Origin: a virus
DNA length: 29,069 nucleotides
Virus record (IMG/VR): IMGVR_UViG_3300048921_000584
Span: 1-29,069 of that record
Strand: one strand, 5' to 3'
The stretch's first letter is position 1. Every line of letters begins with the position of its first letter. Of the stretch, positions 7,086 through 15,600 are shown one piece after another. The notes beneath the pieces were generated by a model. That model had not been told where the DNA came from. It made no database searches and was given only the letters and a program-made list of their open reading frames with translations. Position numbers and translations under genes: made by a program.

Positions 7086-7394
7086 ATGGTGCGTTGTTCG
7101 ACACTTCTGGCGAGAATGCTCGTTCTGCTCACCGCCTGCGGCAAGGGACCGGCGGCGGAGAAGCGCTACCAGATGGTCGCCGATGGCGGTACCGCGGCCG
7201 AAAGGTGCGTCGAGGCCGGCAAGGTCGCCGAAGCATATCTCTCGGATCGCAACGCGGACGCCTATGACTACTGGCGACTGCAGAAATAGGTGGCCTGTCT
7301 CGAGGCCGAGAACGCCCGTGCCGATTCTGGCCGTACGGATGCCGCGGCCGACGAGGCGCTGGAGGATGCGGCCGAGAACCGGACGAAGCGGTAG
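7086..7394 (+). pseudogene. Small lipoprotein, second copy, interrupted by TAG
   Basis: ATG 7086 follows GGGGAAG. The first 67 codons give MVRCSTLLARMLVLLTAC (lipobox LTAC), then a body clearly paralogous to the upstream copy: TAAERCVEAGKVAEAYLSD against TAAEKCAEAAKVAEAYLYD, and YDYW against YDHW. A TAG at 7287-7289 stops the frame. The same frame then continues 34 codons (VACLEAENARADSGRTDAAA and onward) to a TAG at 7392. Aligning on the shared Trp and Cys puts the TAG opposite a Glu of the first copy, so one base change from GAG would explain it. It may still yield a truncated 67-residue lipoprotein. Confidence 0.6.
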
Positions 7395-7418
7395 CGGCCG
7401 GACCTGCAAACGCGTGCT

Positions 7419-7901
7419 TCACTCCGCGCCGTTCGCCTGAAGCAAAAGCGCATCGTTCAGACAACAATTGTGCTCGGCCGGCAGGACGATCGAACTCGGA
7501 TCGTCGGGAATAAGGGGTTCCGGCTTTTCAAGCGGCACCTCGATGGGAGCCGGGCGGGCATCGACATGTTGTTGCTCGGTGATTGTGAAGTAGCACAACT
7601 CCTTGTCGCGGATGATCGCGCCGTAATGGTTCGAGGCGTCGTATTCGAGATAGACGATGCGCAGCCGCGCCTGCTTGGGCACCGAGATGCGTGGATCGAT
7701 GCCGGTGTAGGCGCGAAATATCGCCGCATCCAAGAGCTGGCTGTCGGAGACGTCGACCGAAATCCGCTTGTAAGACGAGGGTGACGCAAGGTTCGACAAT
7801 ATCCGCCCTTCGCAACTCGTCACTTCCGGCGAATCCGCCGGCTTCATGTCGCAACCGGCAAACGTAAGAACGATGGCTCCCGCCAGCGCGGCTTTTTGCA
7901 T
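7419..7901 (-). CDS. Lipoprotein of unknown function, opposite strand (moron)
   Basis: 160 residues read leftward from ATG 7899-7901, with GGGGGA eight bases upstream as ribosome binding site. A longer start would remove the clean signal peptide. The N terminus MQKAALAGAIVLTFAGC is a lipoprotein signal with lipobox FAGC. The mature part has TSCEGRILSNLASPSSYKR, a motif like that in other small secreted proteins (a Cys followed by L-x-S-P-S-x-Y-K-R), later ELCYF, and HNCCLNDALLL near the C terminus. Family not recognised. It is the only clear minus-strand gene in the tail operon, so it needs its own promoter and may be expressed in the lysogen. I could not find a convincing -35/-10 upstream. 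Confidence 0.7.
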   Translation of the reverse strand: MQKAALAGAIVLTFAGCDMKPADSPEVTSCEGRILSNLASPSSYKRISVDVSDSQLLDAAIFRAYTGIDPRISVPKQARLRIVYLEYDASNHYGAIIRDKELCYFTITEQQHVDARPAPIEVPLEKPEPLIPDDPSSIVLPAEHNCCLNDALLLQANGAE

Positions 7902-8011
7902 GATCAATCCCCCACTTGCCGCTCGGTTGGCGGCGTGCCGAGCCTGACGACCGGCAAGGAATAACACCCGCGACCAAGCCCGCCTATCCCGCCCCACGCC
8001 CCGGGGACCGG

Positions 8012-8611
8012 GTGACGGCCGTAATCTCCGAGGATCTCCCCGACCACGAAGCCGCCATGGGCCTGTTCCGCGAACTCTACCTCGTCCGCATCGCCTCCGA
8101 CCCGATCGCGCGGCTGCATTCGGGGTTCGGCGACCTCGTCATTCCTGCCGACAATGTCGAGGATGATCCGGCACTCTATCTGGGTGGCGGCGGGCTTATC
8201 AACCTGCCCGATTACCAACAGCTCGTGAACGGCGCCGCCGACCGGCTGGACGTCACCATTTCCGGCGTCGCGGCCGAGACGCTGGTGCTGGCCTCGACGG
8301 AGGCGGAGGCGGTCGGCGGCGCGCAGATCCATCTCGGTCGCCTCGACCTCGATGAAGATTGGCAACCGATCGCGCCGGTCGAGTGGGAGGCGGTGTTCCG
8401 CGCCGACAGCCTCAGCGTCAGCAGCACCGCGGGCGAGGTGCGCAACCGGTCGATCAAGTTGTCGATCGCCACCGCTGACACCCGCCGTGCCCGCGCGCCG
8501 AATGCCTATTTCACCGATGTCGACCAGCGCGCGAAATCGCCCGGCGACCGGATCTTCGCGTTCGTCTCGGCGATCACCCAGGGAGCCTCGCGGCGCTTTG
8601 GCCCGAAATGA
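8012..8611 (+). CDS. Minor tail / baseplate protein
   Basis: 199 residues from GTG 8012, with GGGGA just upstream. ATG 8057 (MGLFRELYLVRI) is a serious alternative and would give 184 residues. Features: LYLVRIASDPIARLHSGFGDL, a beta-rich middle with RLDVTISGV and IHLGRLDLDEDW, FRADSLSVSSTAGEVRNRSIKL, and a late YFTDVDQRAKSPGDRIFAFV segment ending RRFGPK. The late pattern (D-x-D-x-R, then PGD-x-x-F-x-F-V, then a Gly-containing end) is common in tail-tip proteins placed between the tape measure and an NlpC/P60-type protein. I cannot name the family. Position suggests a tail-tip hub component analogous to GTA gp12/gp13 or lambda L. Confidence 0.6.
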   Translation: MTAVISEDLPDHEAAMGLFRELYLVRIASDPIARLHSGFGDLVIPADNVEDDPALYLGGGGLINLPDYQQLVNGAADRLDVTISGVAAETLVLASTEAEAVGGAQIHLGRLDLDEDWQPIAPVEWEAVFRADSLSVSSTAGEVRNRSIKLSIATADTRRARAPNAYFTDVDQRAKSPGDRIFAFVSAITQGASRRFGPK

Positions 8612-8629
8612 CCAGCCGACCCGGCGGTG

Positions 8630-9064
8630 ATGGCCATAATTCACGGGCGTGACGGCCTCTACCCGCCCGATATGCCTGATCTCGGACATTATCTGCGCGA
8701 AGCCGGATGCAAACGGCGTCAAGCCGGCGTCCACGATTGCTGCACCTTTCCCGCCGACTGGGCGCTGCGCTGCGGCAGGGCCGACCCGATGGCGCGGTGG
8801 CGCGGCGCCTATGCTTCGGAAGCCGCGGTCGAGGCGCTGATCTTCGACGCCGGCGGGCTTGCCGCGCTGTTTGCGGCGGGCATGCGCACGGCCGGGATCC
8901 CGGAGGTCGACGAACCGGCGGCCGGCGATATCGGTGTGGTCTCGTTGCTCGGGCAGGAGGCTGGCGCGATCTTCAGCGGCCGACGCTGGATGTTCGTCGG
9001 CGAGGCCGGCATTGCCGGGGCGTCGCTGGAGCGGGAGCTCGTCACCCGGATCTGGCGGCCGTAA
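8630..9064 (+). CDS. DUF6950 family tail protein (NlpC/P60-like position)
   Basis: 144 residues from ATG 8630; a GTG at 8627 is in frame. The signature is AGVHDCCTFPADWALR near residue 33-50, followed by GRADPMARWRGAYASE, a Gly-rich helix and DEPAAGDIGVVSLL. This H-D-C ... D-P ... R-G-x-Y ... G-D-I order matches DUF6950, which occupies the place of the NlpC/P60 peptidase in many alphaproteobacterial prophages. The Cys of HDC would be the nucleophile if it is active. It probably acts at the tail tip, possibly on the cell wall during DNA entry. TAATG couples it to the next gene. Confidence 0.72.
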   Translation: MAIIHGRDGLYPPDMPDLGHYLREAGCKRRQAGVHDCCTFPADWALRCGRADPMARWRGAYASEAAVEALIFDAGGLAALFAAGMRTAGIPEVDEPAAGDIGVVSLLGQEAGAIFSGRRWMFVGEAGIAGASLERELVTRIWRP

Positions 9065-11415
9065 TGGGCAGGACCGTCGTCTCCCTCATCGCCGTTGCCG
9101 CGGCGGTTGCCGCGGTCGCGGTCGGGCAGCCCGCAATCGCGGCGTGGATCGGCCATGTCGGCATCGCCGCCGGTGCGACTGCCTCTGCTCTGGCGACGAT
9201 GGTCGTCTCGACGGCGGTCGCGGCCGGCATGCAGGGCTTTGCGACGCTCGCCGGGCTCGGTCCTAAGCTTCCCAAGCCGGACAGCGCCGAGGCGGCGATC
9301 AAGAATCCGCGGCCGGAGCGCGTATCGGCCTATGGTCAATCGCGGCTCTACGGCGCCTATATCTTCTACGACACATCGGCAGCCGGTGTCGCCGCCGACG
9401 CCTTCGCAATCCATGACGGGCAGATGGACGGCGTCGTCGCCTATTATCTTGGCGACGACAAGGTCACGCTGGGCGCGGGCGGCACGGTTAACGCGCTGCC
9501 CGATGGCGCCTATGGCAGCGGCAAGGTGGCGATCGACGTCCGGCTGGGCCTGCCCAGCGAGACCGTGCTCGGCGCGATCAAGGCGCATTTCCCGCAATGG
9601 ACAGACGACCATCGCGGCGATGGCGTCGTCACCGCCTCGGTGATCTGGCAGCCGGCCAGCCAGAAGAAGTATCTCAAAATCTATCCCAACGGCCAGCCGG
9701 CGCTCTCGATCGTCGGCCGCTGGCAACTCTGTCCCGATCCGCGGATCGAAAACTGGACGGATCCGGCGACCTGGACCTGGACCGAGAATGCGGTCCGCCA
9801 TCTCCTGCATTATCGCATCGTTCGCGAGGGCGTCGATATCGCCACCCGGATCCAGCCCGCCTTGGACTCATGGAAGAAGGCCTGCGACGAGGCCGATCGC
9901 CGCATGCCGCTGAAGGGCAGCGTTCGTCTTGCCGGAGAGGCCGGCCCCGGCGACGACAGCGTCGCCTTTCTCGTCATCGGCGATCTTGCGGCCGGCAAGA
10001 GCGTGATTCTCTCGGTCGGCACGGCGCGTGAGGAGACCCGCACCGTCGCGGCGATCGCCGGTACGCTGGTCACCTTCGCCGATCCCTTCTCACACACCCA
10101 TCATGCCGGCGAATTCGCGAGCTGGGACGGGCGGACGGAGCCGCGCTATCGCTCTTGCCTCGCCCACAAGCATACCGACGCCCATCAGAGCGTGATCTCC
10201 GGCCTGCTCGCCTGCTGCGACGGGTGGATGGCGGCGCGTGCGGACGGAGCGATCGTGATCCATGCCGGACGTTACACTGCGCCGACGGTGTCGATCGATG
10301 CCGAGGCGATCGTCTCCTATGAATTCGTCGACGGGGTGAACGATGAAGACAGTGTCAACGAGATCTCGCTGACCTACGTGTCGAAGGATCACAATTACGC
10401 CAGCGTCGATGGCGATGCCTGGACCGACGAGGACGATATTTCCGCACGCGGCGCCGTGCTGTCCCAGTCGCTCGACGTGCAGGTGCCGTCCTTTCCGCAG
10501 GCGCGGCGCCTGGCCAAGCGCAACATGGCCCGCGCGATGGCGCGGTTTCGCGGCACCGTCACGACCAATGTCGCGGGCCGCGCGGTGCGGGGGGAGCGCT
10601 ACATCAACCTCCGCATCGAGGAGGCCGGCAAGGTGTTCTTCGACGATCCGGTCGAGATCACGGCGCTGACCCGCAACATGGCGACCGGCGGAGTAACCTT
10701 TTCCTGGGTCGCGGCCGATCCCGCGATCGACGCCTGGGACCCGGCGGCCGAGGAGGGCCAGGGCGCGCCGGTGACCACGCCGGCCCTGCGCGGCCCGCTC
10801 GACACGCCGGCGATCACGGTGGCCACCGCGACCTATTCGGAGAACAGTGCGGCGGGGACGCCAGGCGTGGTCATCGCGTTGAGCATCGACGGGCCGACCC
10901 GTGACGATGCGATCTGGACGGTCCGCACCCGGGTCAAGGACAGCACGATCTGGCAAAGCCGCCAGTACGAGGATGTCGACACCAGCGCCGAGATCGCCCT
11001 CGTCACCGAATTCGTTCCTGTCGACAGCGAGGTCGATGTCACCGTCGCCTATGAGACGGGGGACGGGCGCCTGTCCCCCTGGTCTGCGCTCGTTTCGGTC
11101 GACACCTCGACCGAAGACCTGGCGCCGGCGCCGACCACCGCGATGACCGCGACCGGCGGTACCGGCGAGATCACCGTCGCCTGGCGTAACCCGCCGAGCC
11201 CCAATTACAGCTACACCCGCGTGCTCATCGCCGCGACGGACGATATCGCTGCGGCGACTGTGCTCTCGCCCGACGATTTCGGCGCGATCCTCGAAAGCCG
11301 GGAGCGGACCTTTACGGGGATCGCCGCGGGGACGTGGTACGTCTGGACGCGGGCGTACAGCAGCACTGACCGGCCGGCGGCGGAGACTGGTGCGGGTCCG
11401 ATCACGATCGGTTGA
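9064..11415 (+). CDS. Tail tip attachment protein, J-like (central fibre / host specificity)
   Basis: 783 residues from ATG 9064, overlapping the previous stop (TAATG). The first 65 residues are hydrophobic helices (VVSLIAVAAAVAAVAVGQ and a second segment). Next comes the family-like junction LPKPDSAEAAIKNPRPERVSAYGQSRLYGAYIFYD. The middle (residues about 100-560) is the beta-rich hub part with repeated short strands. Residues about 580-783 hold two fibronectin-III-like stretches (ITVATATYSENSAAGTPGVV and ATGGTGEITVAWRNPPSPNY). This size and architecture match the J-like tip proteins that cap the tail and carry side-fibre attachment sites. An in-frame start at 8707 lies inside the previous gene and is rejected. 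Confidence 0.8.
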   Translation: MGRTVVSLIAVAAAVAAVAVGQPAIAAWIGHVGIAAGATASALATMVVSTAVAAGMQGFATLAGLGPKLPKPDSAEAAIKNPRPERVSAYGQSRLYGAYIFYDTSAAGVAADAFAIHDGQMDGVVAYYLGDDKVTLGAGGTVNALPDGAYGSGKVAIDVRLGLPSETVLGAIKAHFPQWTDDHRGDGVVTASVIWQPASQKKYLKIYPNGQPALSIVGRWQLCPDPRIENWTDPATWTWTENAVRHLLHYRIVREGVDIATRIQPALDSWKKACDEADRRMPLKGSVRLAGEAGPGDDSVAFLVIGDLAAGKSVILSVGTAREETRTVAAIAGTLVTFADPFSHTHHAGEFASWDGRTEPRYRSCLAHKHTDAHQSVISGLLACCDGWMAARADGAIVIHAGRYTAPTVSIDAEAIVSYEFVDGVNDEDSVNEISLTYVSKDHNYASVDGDAWTDEDDISARGAVLSQSLDVQVPSFPQARRLAKRNMARAMARFRGTVTTNVAGRAVRGERYINLRIEEAGKVFFDDPVEITALTRNMATGGVTFSWVAADPAIDAWDPAAEEGQGAPVTTPALRGPLDTPAITVATATYSENSAAGTPGVVIALSIDGPTRDDAIWTVRTRVKDSTIWQSRQYEDVDTSAEIALVTEFVPVDSEVDVTVAYETGDGRLSPWSALVSVDTSTEDLAPAPTTAMTATGGTGEITVAWRNPPSPNYSYTRVLIAATDDIAAATVLSPDDFGAILESRERTFTGIAAGTWYVWTRAYSSTDRPAAETGAGPITIG

Positions 11416-11453
11416 GCGTGCCGTTTCATCCCACCGGGTCGCCCAAGCGCCGG

Positions 11454-11470
11454 CTGACGGCCCTAAACCG
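11454..11470 (+). repeat. 17-bp repeat, copy 2
   Basis: An exact copy of 3679-3695 (CTGACGGCCCTAAACCG). It lies 66 bases before the preferred start of the next gene, at 11520, and 39 bases after the stop of the J-like gene. If the gene instead starts at 11412, this repeat is coding. Its similar placement relative to the tail tube gene argues that it is a leader element. Confidence 0.5.
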
Positions 11471-11519
11471 GCACCCGTTCCGTCCGCCACAACTCGCCTC
11501 GCTTTTGGAGGCGGCGCGC

Positions 11520-12251
11520 TTGGCTTGTACCTTTCCCACTCATGTCGTGAACCCGGCGACGATCCGGGCGCGAGTGCTCGGGCGGACCCTGTCCAGCGGC
11601 GAGAACCTGCTCGGCGACGAGGACGTCATCGAGATTTCGGGCGGCGGGCGCTGGCGGGTCGATTTCGAGGGGATCGAACTGATCGGGCGGCAGGTCGGCC
11701 AGTTCGACTATTCGGATGCCGACATGGCGCGGCTGTGGAGCGCCTGGGAGGCGCATGCCGCCGCGGGCACCGTCGCGATCGACGTACCGGTGCCGTTCCT
11801 CGATACCGCGCCGCGGCCGGTCGCCGGCGGCCGGCCGCTCTGGCCCGGCGATCTGGTCCACGGCTCACCGGACCCCTATTTCCCCGAGGCGACCGGCTTT
11901 GCCGCGCCGCTGATCGTGGCCCGGATCATCGACCCCGCCGCCCTGCGCGCGACCCAGCTGCACATCCACGTTTCCCGCGGCAGCCAGCCGCGCGGTGGCG
12001 AGCATTTCTCGATCGTCCATCCCACCAAGGGGCCGCGGCTTTACAAGGTCGAGCGCGTCGTAGCGCCGCCCGACCAGCCCGTCACCGTCAGGATCAGCCC
12101 GCCGCTGCGCGAGGCGGTCGCCGACGACACGCCGCTCGACTTCGACTGGCCGAGGCTGCGGGCGCGGCTGGTGCCGAACTCCGACATCTCGGCCGCCTTC
12201 ACCTGGGGCCGCGCCGACAGCCTGTCGATCAGCTTCGTGGAGGCACCGTGA
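11520..12251 (+). CDS. Tail protein of unknown function
   Basis: 243 residues from TTG 11520, with GGAG at 11507-11510. The frame is open upstream to TTG 11412, but that extra stretch reads like non-coding DNA (RRLTALNRHPFRPPQL) and holds the 17-bp repeat. GTG 11547 is another candidate. The body has NPATIRARVLGRTLSSGENLL, a GGGRWRVDFEGIELIGRQ segment, LWPGDLVHG, HIHVSRGSQPRGGEHFSIV and a closing DISAAFTWGRADSLSISF strand set. It is all-beta in character with no membrane segment. Similar proteins sit between the tip attachment protein and the fibres in related prophages, so a fibre-attachment or tip-decoration role is likely. I cannot name a family. Confidence 0.6.
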   Translation: MACTFPTHVVNPATIRARVLGRTLSSGENLLGDEDVIEISGGGRWRVDFEGIELIGRQVGQFDYSDADMARLWSAWEAHAAAGTVAIDVPVPFLDTAPRPVAGGRPLWPGDLVHGSPDPYFPEATGFAAPLIVARIIDPAALRATQLHIHVSRGSQPRGGEHFSIVHPTKGPRLYKVERVVAPPDQPVTVRISPPLREAVADDTPLDFDWPRLRARLVPNSDISAAFTWGRADSLSISFVEAP

Positions 12252-12613
12252 TGGACAGCCTGTCGCCGATCTATCTTCCCATCGAACTCAACCGGAACGG
12301 GAGCTGGGTCCGCACGATCCTGCTCTACGATCTGTCCGGCAATCCCGTGGACGCGTCCCACTGGACCCTGGCGGGCGCGGTCAAGGCGGCGGCGGGGGTG
12401 AGCGGGGGCGCGCTGGCAACGTTCACGATCACGCCGACCCCCGGCGGCGACGGCCAGTACCTGATCGAACTCCTCGGCTCCGACCTGAACGCGGTCGACG
12501 GCGATCAGGCGATCGTTCGCCTCGCCTACGACATCCGCGCGACGCGCAACACCTATCCCCCCGAAATCCTCCTGCAGGGTCCCGTAATCCTCAACCCCGG
12601 AGTGACCGTATGA
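12251..12613 (+). CDS. Small fibre adaptor, BppU-N-like, cassette 1
   Basis: 120 residues; the ATG overlaps the previous stop (TGATGG). It is a compact beta-sandwich-like sequence: LPIELNRNGSWVRTILLYD, then GNPVDASHWTLAGAVKAA, GDGQYLIELLGSDLNAV, and LAYDIRATRNTYPPEILLQG. The order (polar opening, D-x-S/T-G, a Y-D-I strand, and a final L-x-G-x-V-x-L) resembles the N-terminal domain of BppU-type baseplate proteins that hold receptor-binding proteins on the tail. The protein at 16754 has the same layout and the same place before an esterase fibre. Its start MDSLSPI also resembles the start of the next fibre (MSSLSPI). Confidence 0.6.
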   Translation: MDSLSPIYLPIELNRNGSWVRTILLYDLSGNPVDASHWTLAGAVKAAAGVSGGALATFTITPTPGGDGQYLIELLGSDLNAVDGDQAIVRLAYDIRATRNTYPPEILLQGPVILNPGVTV

Positions 12614-15600
12614 GCAGCCTGTCACCCATCAAGATCGTGGTCACGGGTGCCCTTGCCGCGCCACTCGCCGACAAGGCGAACCTCGCCGACCTCGGCAGCC
12701 TGTCCGGCAAGGACAGCGTCGCAAGCGGCGATATCGATCCCGGCGCCGTCACCAATTCGCGCCTCGCCAGCATGGGCGAGGCAACCCTCAAGGGGCGCGC
12801 CGCCGGCAGCGGACCGGGCACGCCGGTCGATCTGAACGCTACGCAGGTGCGCGGGCTCCTCAATGTCGCGGCGGGGGCGACCGCCAATGACAGCGACGCC
12901 AATCTGAAGAGTCGCGCCAACCACACCGGCACCCAGGCGATCGCCACCGTTTCCGGCTTGCAGGCGGCGCTCGACGGCAAGGCCGCAGCGACGGTCGCGA
13001 CCAGCGCCGTAGCGGGCGTGATGTCGGCCGCCGACAAGGCCAAGCTCGACGGGATCGCGGCCGCGGCGACCGCCAACGCCACCAACGCCCAGCTTCGCGA
13101 CCGCTCGACCCATACCGGCAGCCAGGCGATCACGACCGTCGCCGGGTTGCAGGCGGCGCTCGACGGCAAGGCTCCGGCGACCGCCGCGACCAGCGCCGTA
13201 GCGGGCGTGATGTCGGCGGCCGACAAGGCCAAGCTCGACGGGATCGCGGCCGCGGCGACCGCCAACGCCACCAACGCTCAGCTTCGCGACCGCTCGACCC
13301 ATACCGGCAGCCAGGCGATCGCGACCGTCGCCGGGTTGCAGGCGGAGCTCGACGGCAAGGCTCCGGCGACCGCCGCGACCAGCGCCGTAGCGGGCATGAT
13401 GTCGGCGGCCGACAAGGCCAAGCTCGACGGGATCGCGACCGCCGCCACCGCCAATGCGACCAATGCGCAGCTTCGCGACCGTTCCACCCATACCGGCAGC
13501 CAGGCGATCGCCACCGTCACCGGGCTGGAGACGGCGCTCGAGACGAAAGCCGCCGTCACCGCCGCCGTACAGACGCAGGGCAAGCCGGGCGATGTGCTCG
13601 ACCGCTTCACCGCAACGCTGAACGGCACCGCGGCGAGCGCGGCGGCGCCCGGCGGCACACTGGTCGAGACCGACGACATGGGTGCGGCCCTGCGCCAGAC
13701 CGGCGCCTCGGTGACCGCGTTGCGGGAGCGGATCGCGGTCTGGCCGGACAGCGTCATCCGCGTCCGCGCCCGCATCCAGCGCGCGACCAACCCGACTGAT
13801 CCCGCCGGAGACACGGTGCGGTTCGCCGTGAACCGGCTCAACAAGAGCAAGGCGACGATTTCGAGCCCGACCGTCGTTCAGGACGTGACGCTCTCCGTCC
13901 AGCCCGACCCGACCGTGATCGAGGCGGTGTTCGCGGCCGGCGCGGGCGAAGGGGTGGATTTCGCCTGGACGACCACCACCCGCTACATCGTGCCCTTCGT
14001 CCAGACCTTCGGCGCGGACGGCGTCACCGATATCGGCGAGATCGCCTGGGAGGAGGTCGGCGCCGCCGCATCGCTTTCGACGGGCCTCGCCGCCGAACAG
14101 AATGCGCGGATTGCCGCGTTCAACGCGGAGCAGACCGCGCGCATCAACGCTGACAGCGCCGAACAGACCGCCCGCATCGCCGCGGTTGCGGGAGAGGCGG
14201 GCGCGCGCATGAGCGCCGACGCGGATCTTCAGGCCGATATCGACGCCAGTGTCACGGCGCTAACCGCCGCCACGACCGATGCCGCCAACGAGAAGCGGCG
14301 CACACGGCGTATCGCGCTCTCCAGCCTCGGCCAGAACGTCGAGGATGTCGAGACGCTTGCCATCCGTGGCGGCCGGCGGGCGATGGGCGTCGACCTGCAC
14401 GGCCAGCTCCTCGCGCTGGGCATCAGCACCAAATGGGGTATCGACCTTGAAGGCGAGCATCGCCTGGCGATCATCGGCGATGGCGACCGCACCTCCTTCG
14501 CGCTCAACCATGATGGTAGCGTCTTCGCCGTCCTCGACGCCGATACGCGCGCGCAACTGGGCGGCGGGATTGAAGCGATCGACGTTCCCCACGGCCTGTT
14601 CGACCGCGAGGTGTTCGGCGCGAGCGGGCTGTCGCCGCTGCTCGCCCGCGCCTGGTCCGACGAGGAGGGGCAGAGCTATTCCTACGTCTACCGCCGCGAC
14701 ATCACCGCGCAGGCGGCGATCCGCGAGGGGCGGGGGCCGATCGAGGGCTTCGTGTCGAGCGGGCAGTCGCTGCGCGTCGGCGGCGGCGCGCTCGATGCCG
14801 ACCCGCATGTTCTGACCGTCGCCCCGCTTGCCCGCCACATCAACCTGATGCTCGACGACGGGCTCCGCGGGCCGATGACCAGCGCGTGGAACCCGGCTGC
14901 CGCGAGCGACTTCGCGCCGGCAGTCGAAGCCTATGTCTCCACGCAGAATGTCGGCGAGACCGGCCTCGCCGCGACGATGCGCTATCTGTCGGTGCGGGCG
15001 GGGGCGACCGGCCGGGTGCAGGCGCCCTATGTGGCGCGCGCGGATGGCCGCGGCGGCACCATCCTCGCCGATCTCGCCAAGGGATCCGTACCCTATGCCA
15101 ATGCGCTCTCCAGTCTGCAGCGCATGGGCGAGATCGCCTGCGGAAAGTATCGCCGCCCCTTCGTGGTGCGCTGGCTACCCTTCGGCCAGGGCAATGCCGA
15201 TCGCGCCAGTCTGACCCCGCGGGCGAGCTGGGTCGCCACGCTCAAGCAGCTGGCGGAGGATTACAACGCCGACATCCTCGCTTTGCTCGACCAGTTCGCG
15301 ACCACCTGGCCGGATCTCTACGCCGATGTCGCGCTGCCGACGCGGGTTCCGCTGATCACCGCGCAGTTGACCGACGTGATCTCGTCTTCCGGCGACAGCG
15401 GCGACGACATCGTGTTCGCGCATATCGACGCCGCCGAGCAGTCGAACCTGATCTACGTCTCGCAGCCGCAATATTTCTACAAGGACGGCTACGGCTATGC
15501 CGATGCCGCGCATCTCCAGGCGCTCGGCTACGGCGTCCAGGGCGAGTACGATGCGCTCGCCTGCGAGCGGATCGTGTGGAACGGGGCGGCCGTCGGCGGG

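Noticed and set aside
7287-7289. Programmed read-through of the TAG in the second lipoprotein
   Set aside because: No special downstream context was seen, the copy is a duplicate and a single-base loss explains the TAG, so decay is simpler.
7921-7943. Hairpin GCTCGG / CCGAGC as a terminator or promoter site
   Set aside because: The loop is 11 bases, there is no T-run, and it lies between divergent genes where a terminator is not expected.
674-11415. Gene transfer agent instead of a phage
   Set aside because: The chaperone is of the GTA-gp10 type, but the region also has a diversified fibre array, lysis genes, lipoproteins and an acyltransferase, which fit a temperate phage. A GTA would normally show DUF2460/DUF2163 proteins after the tape measure.
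12622-13491. Minus-strand open frame with repeated protein segments
   Set aside because: It is only the antisense reading of the 189-bp shaft repeats.
12877-13550. CRISPR-like array
   Set aside because: The repeats are 189 bases long, head to tail with no spacers, and encode a fibre shaft in frame.
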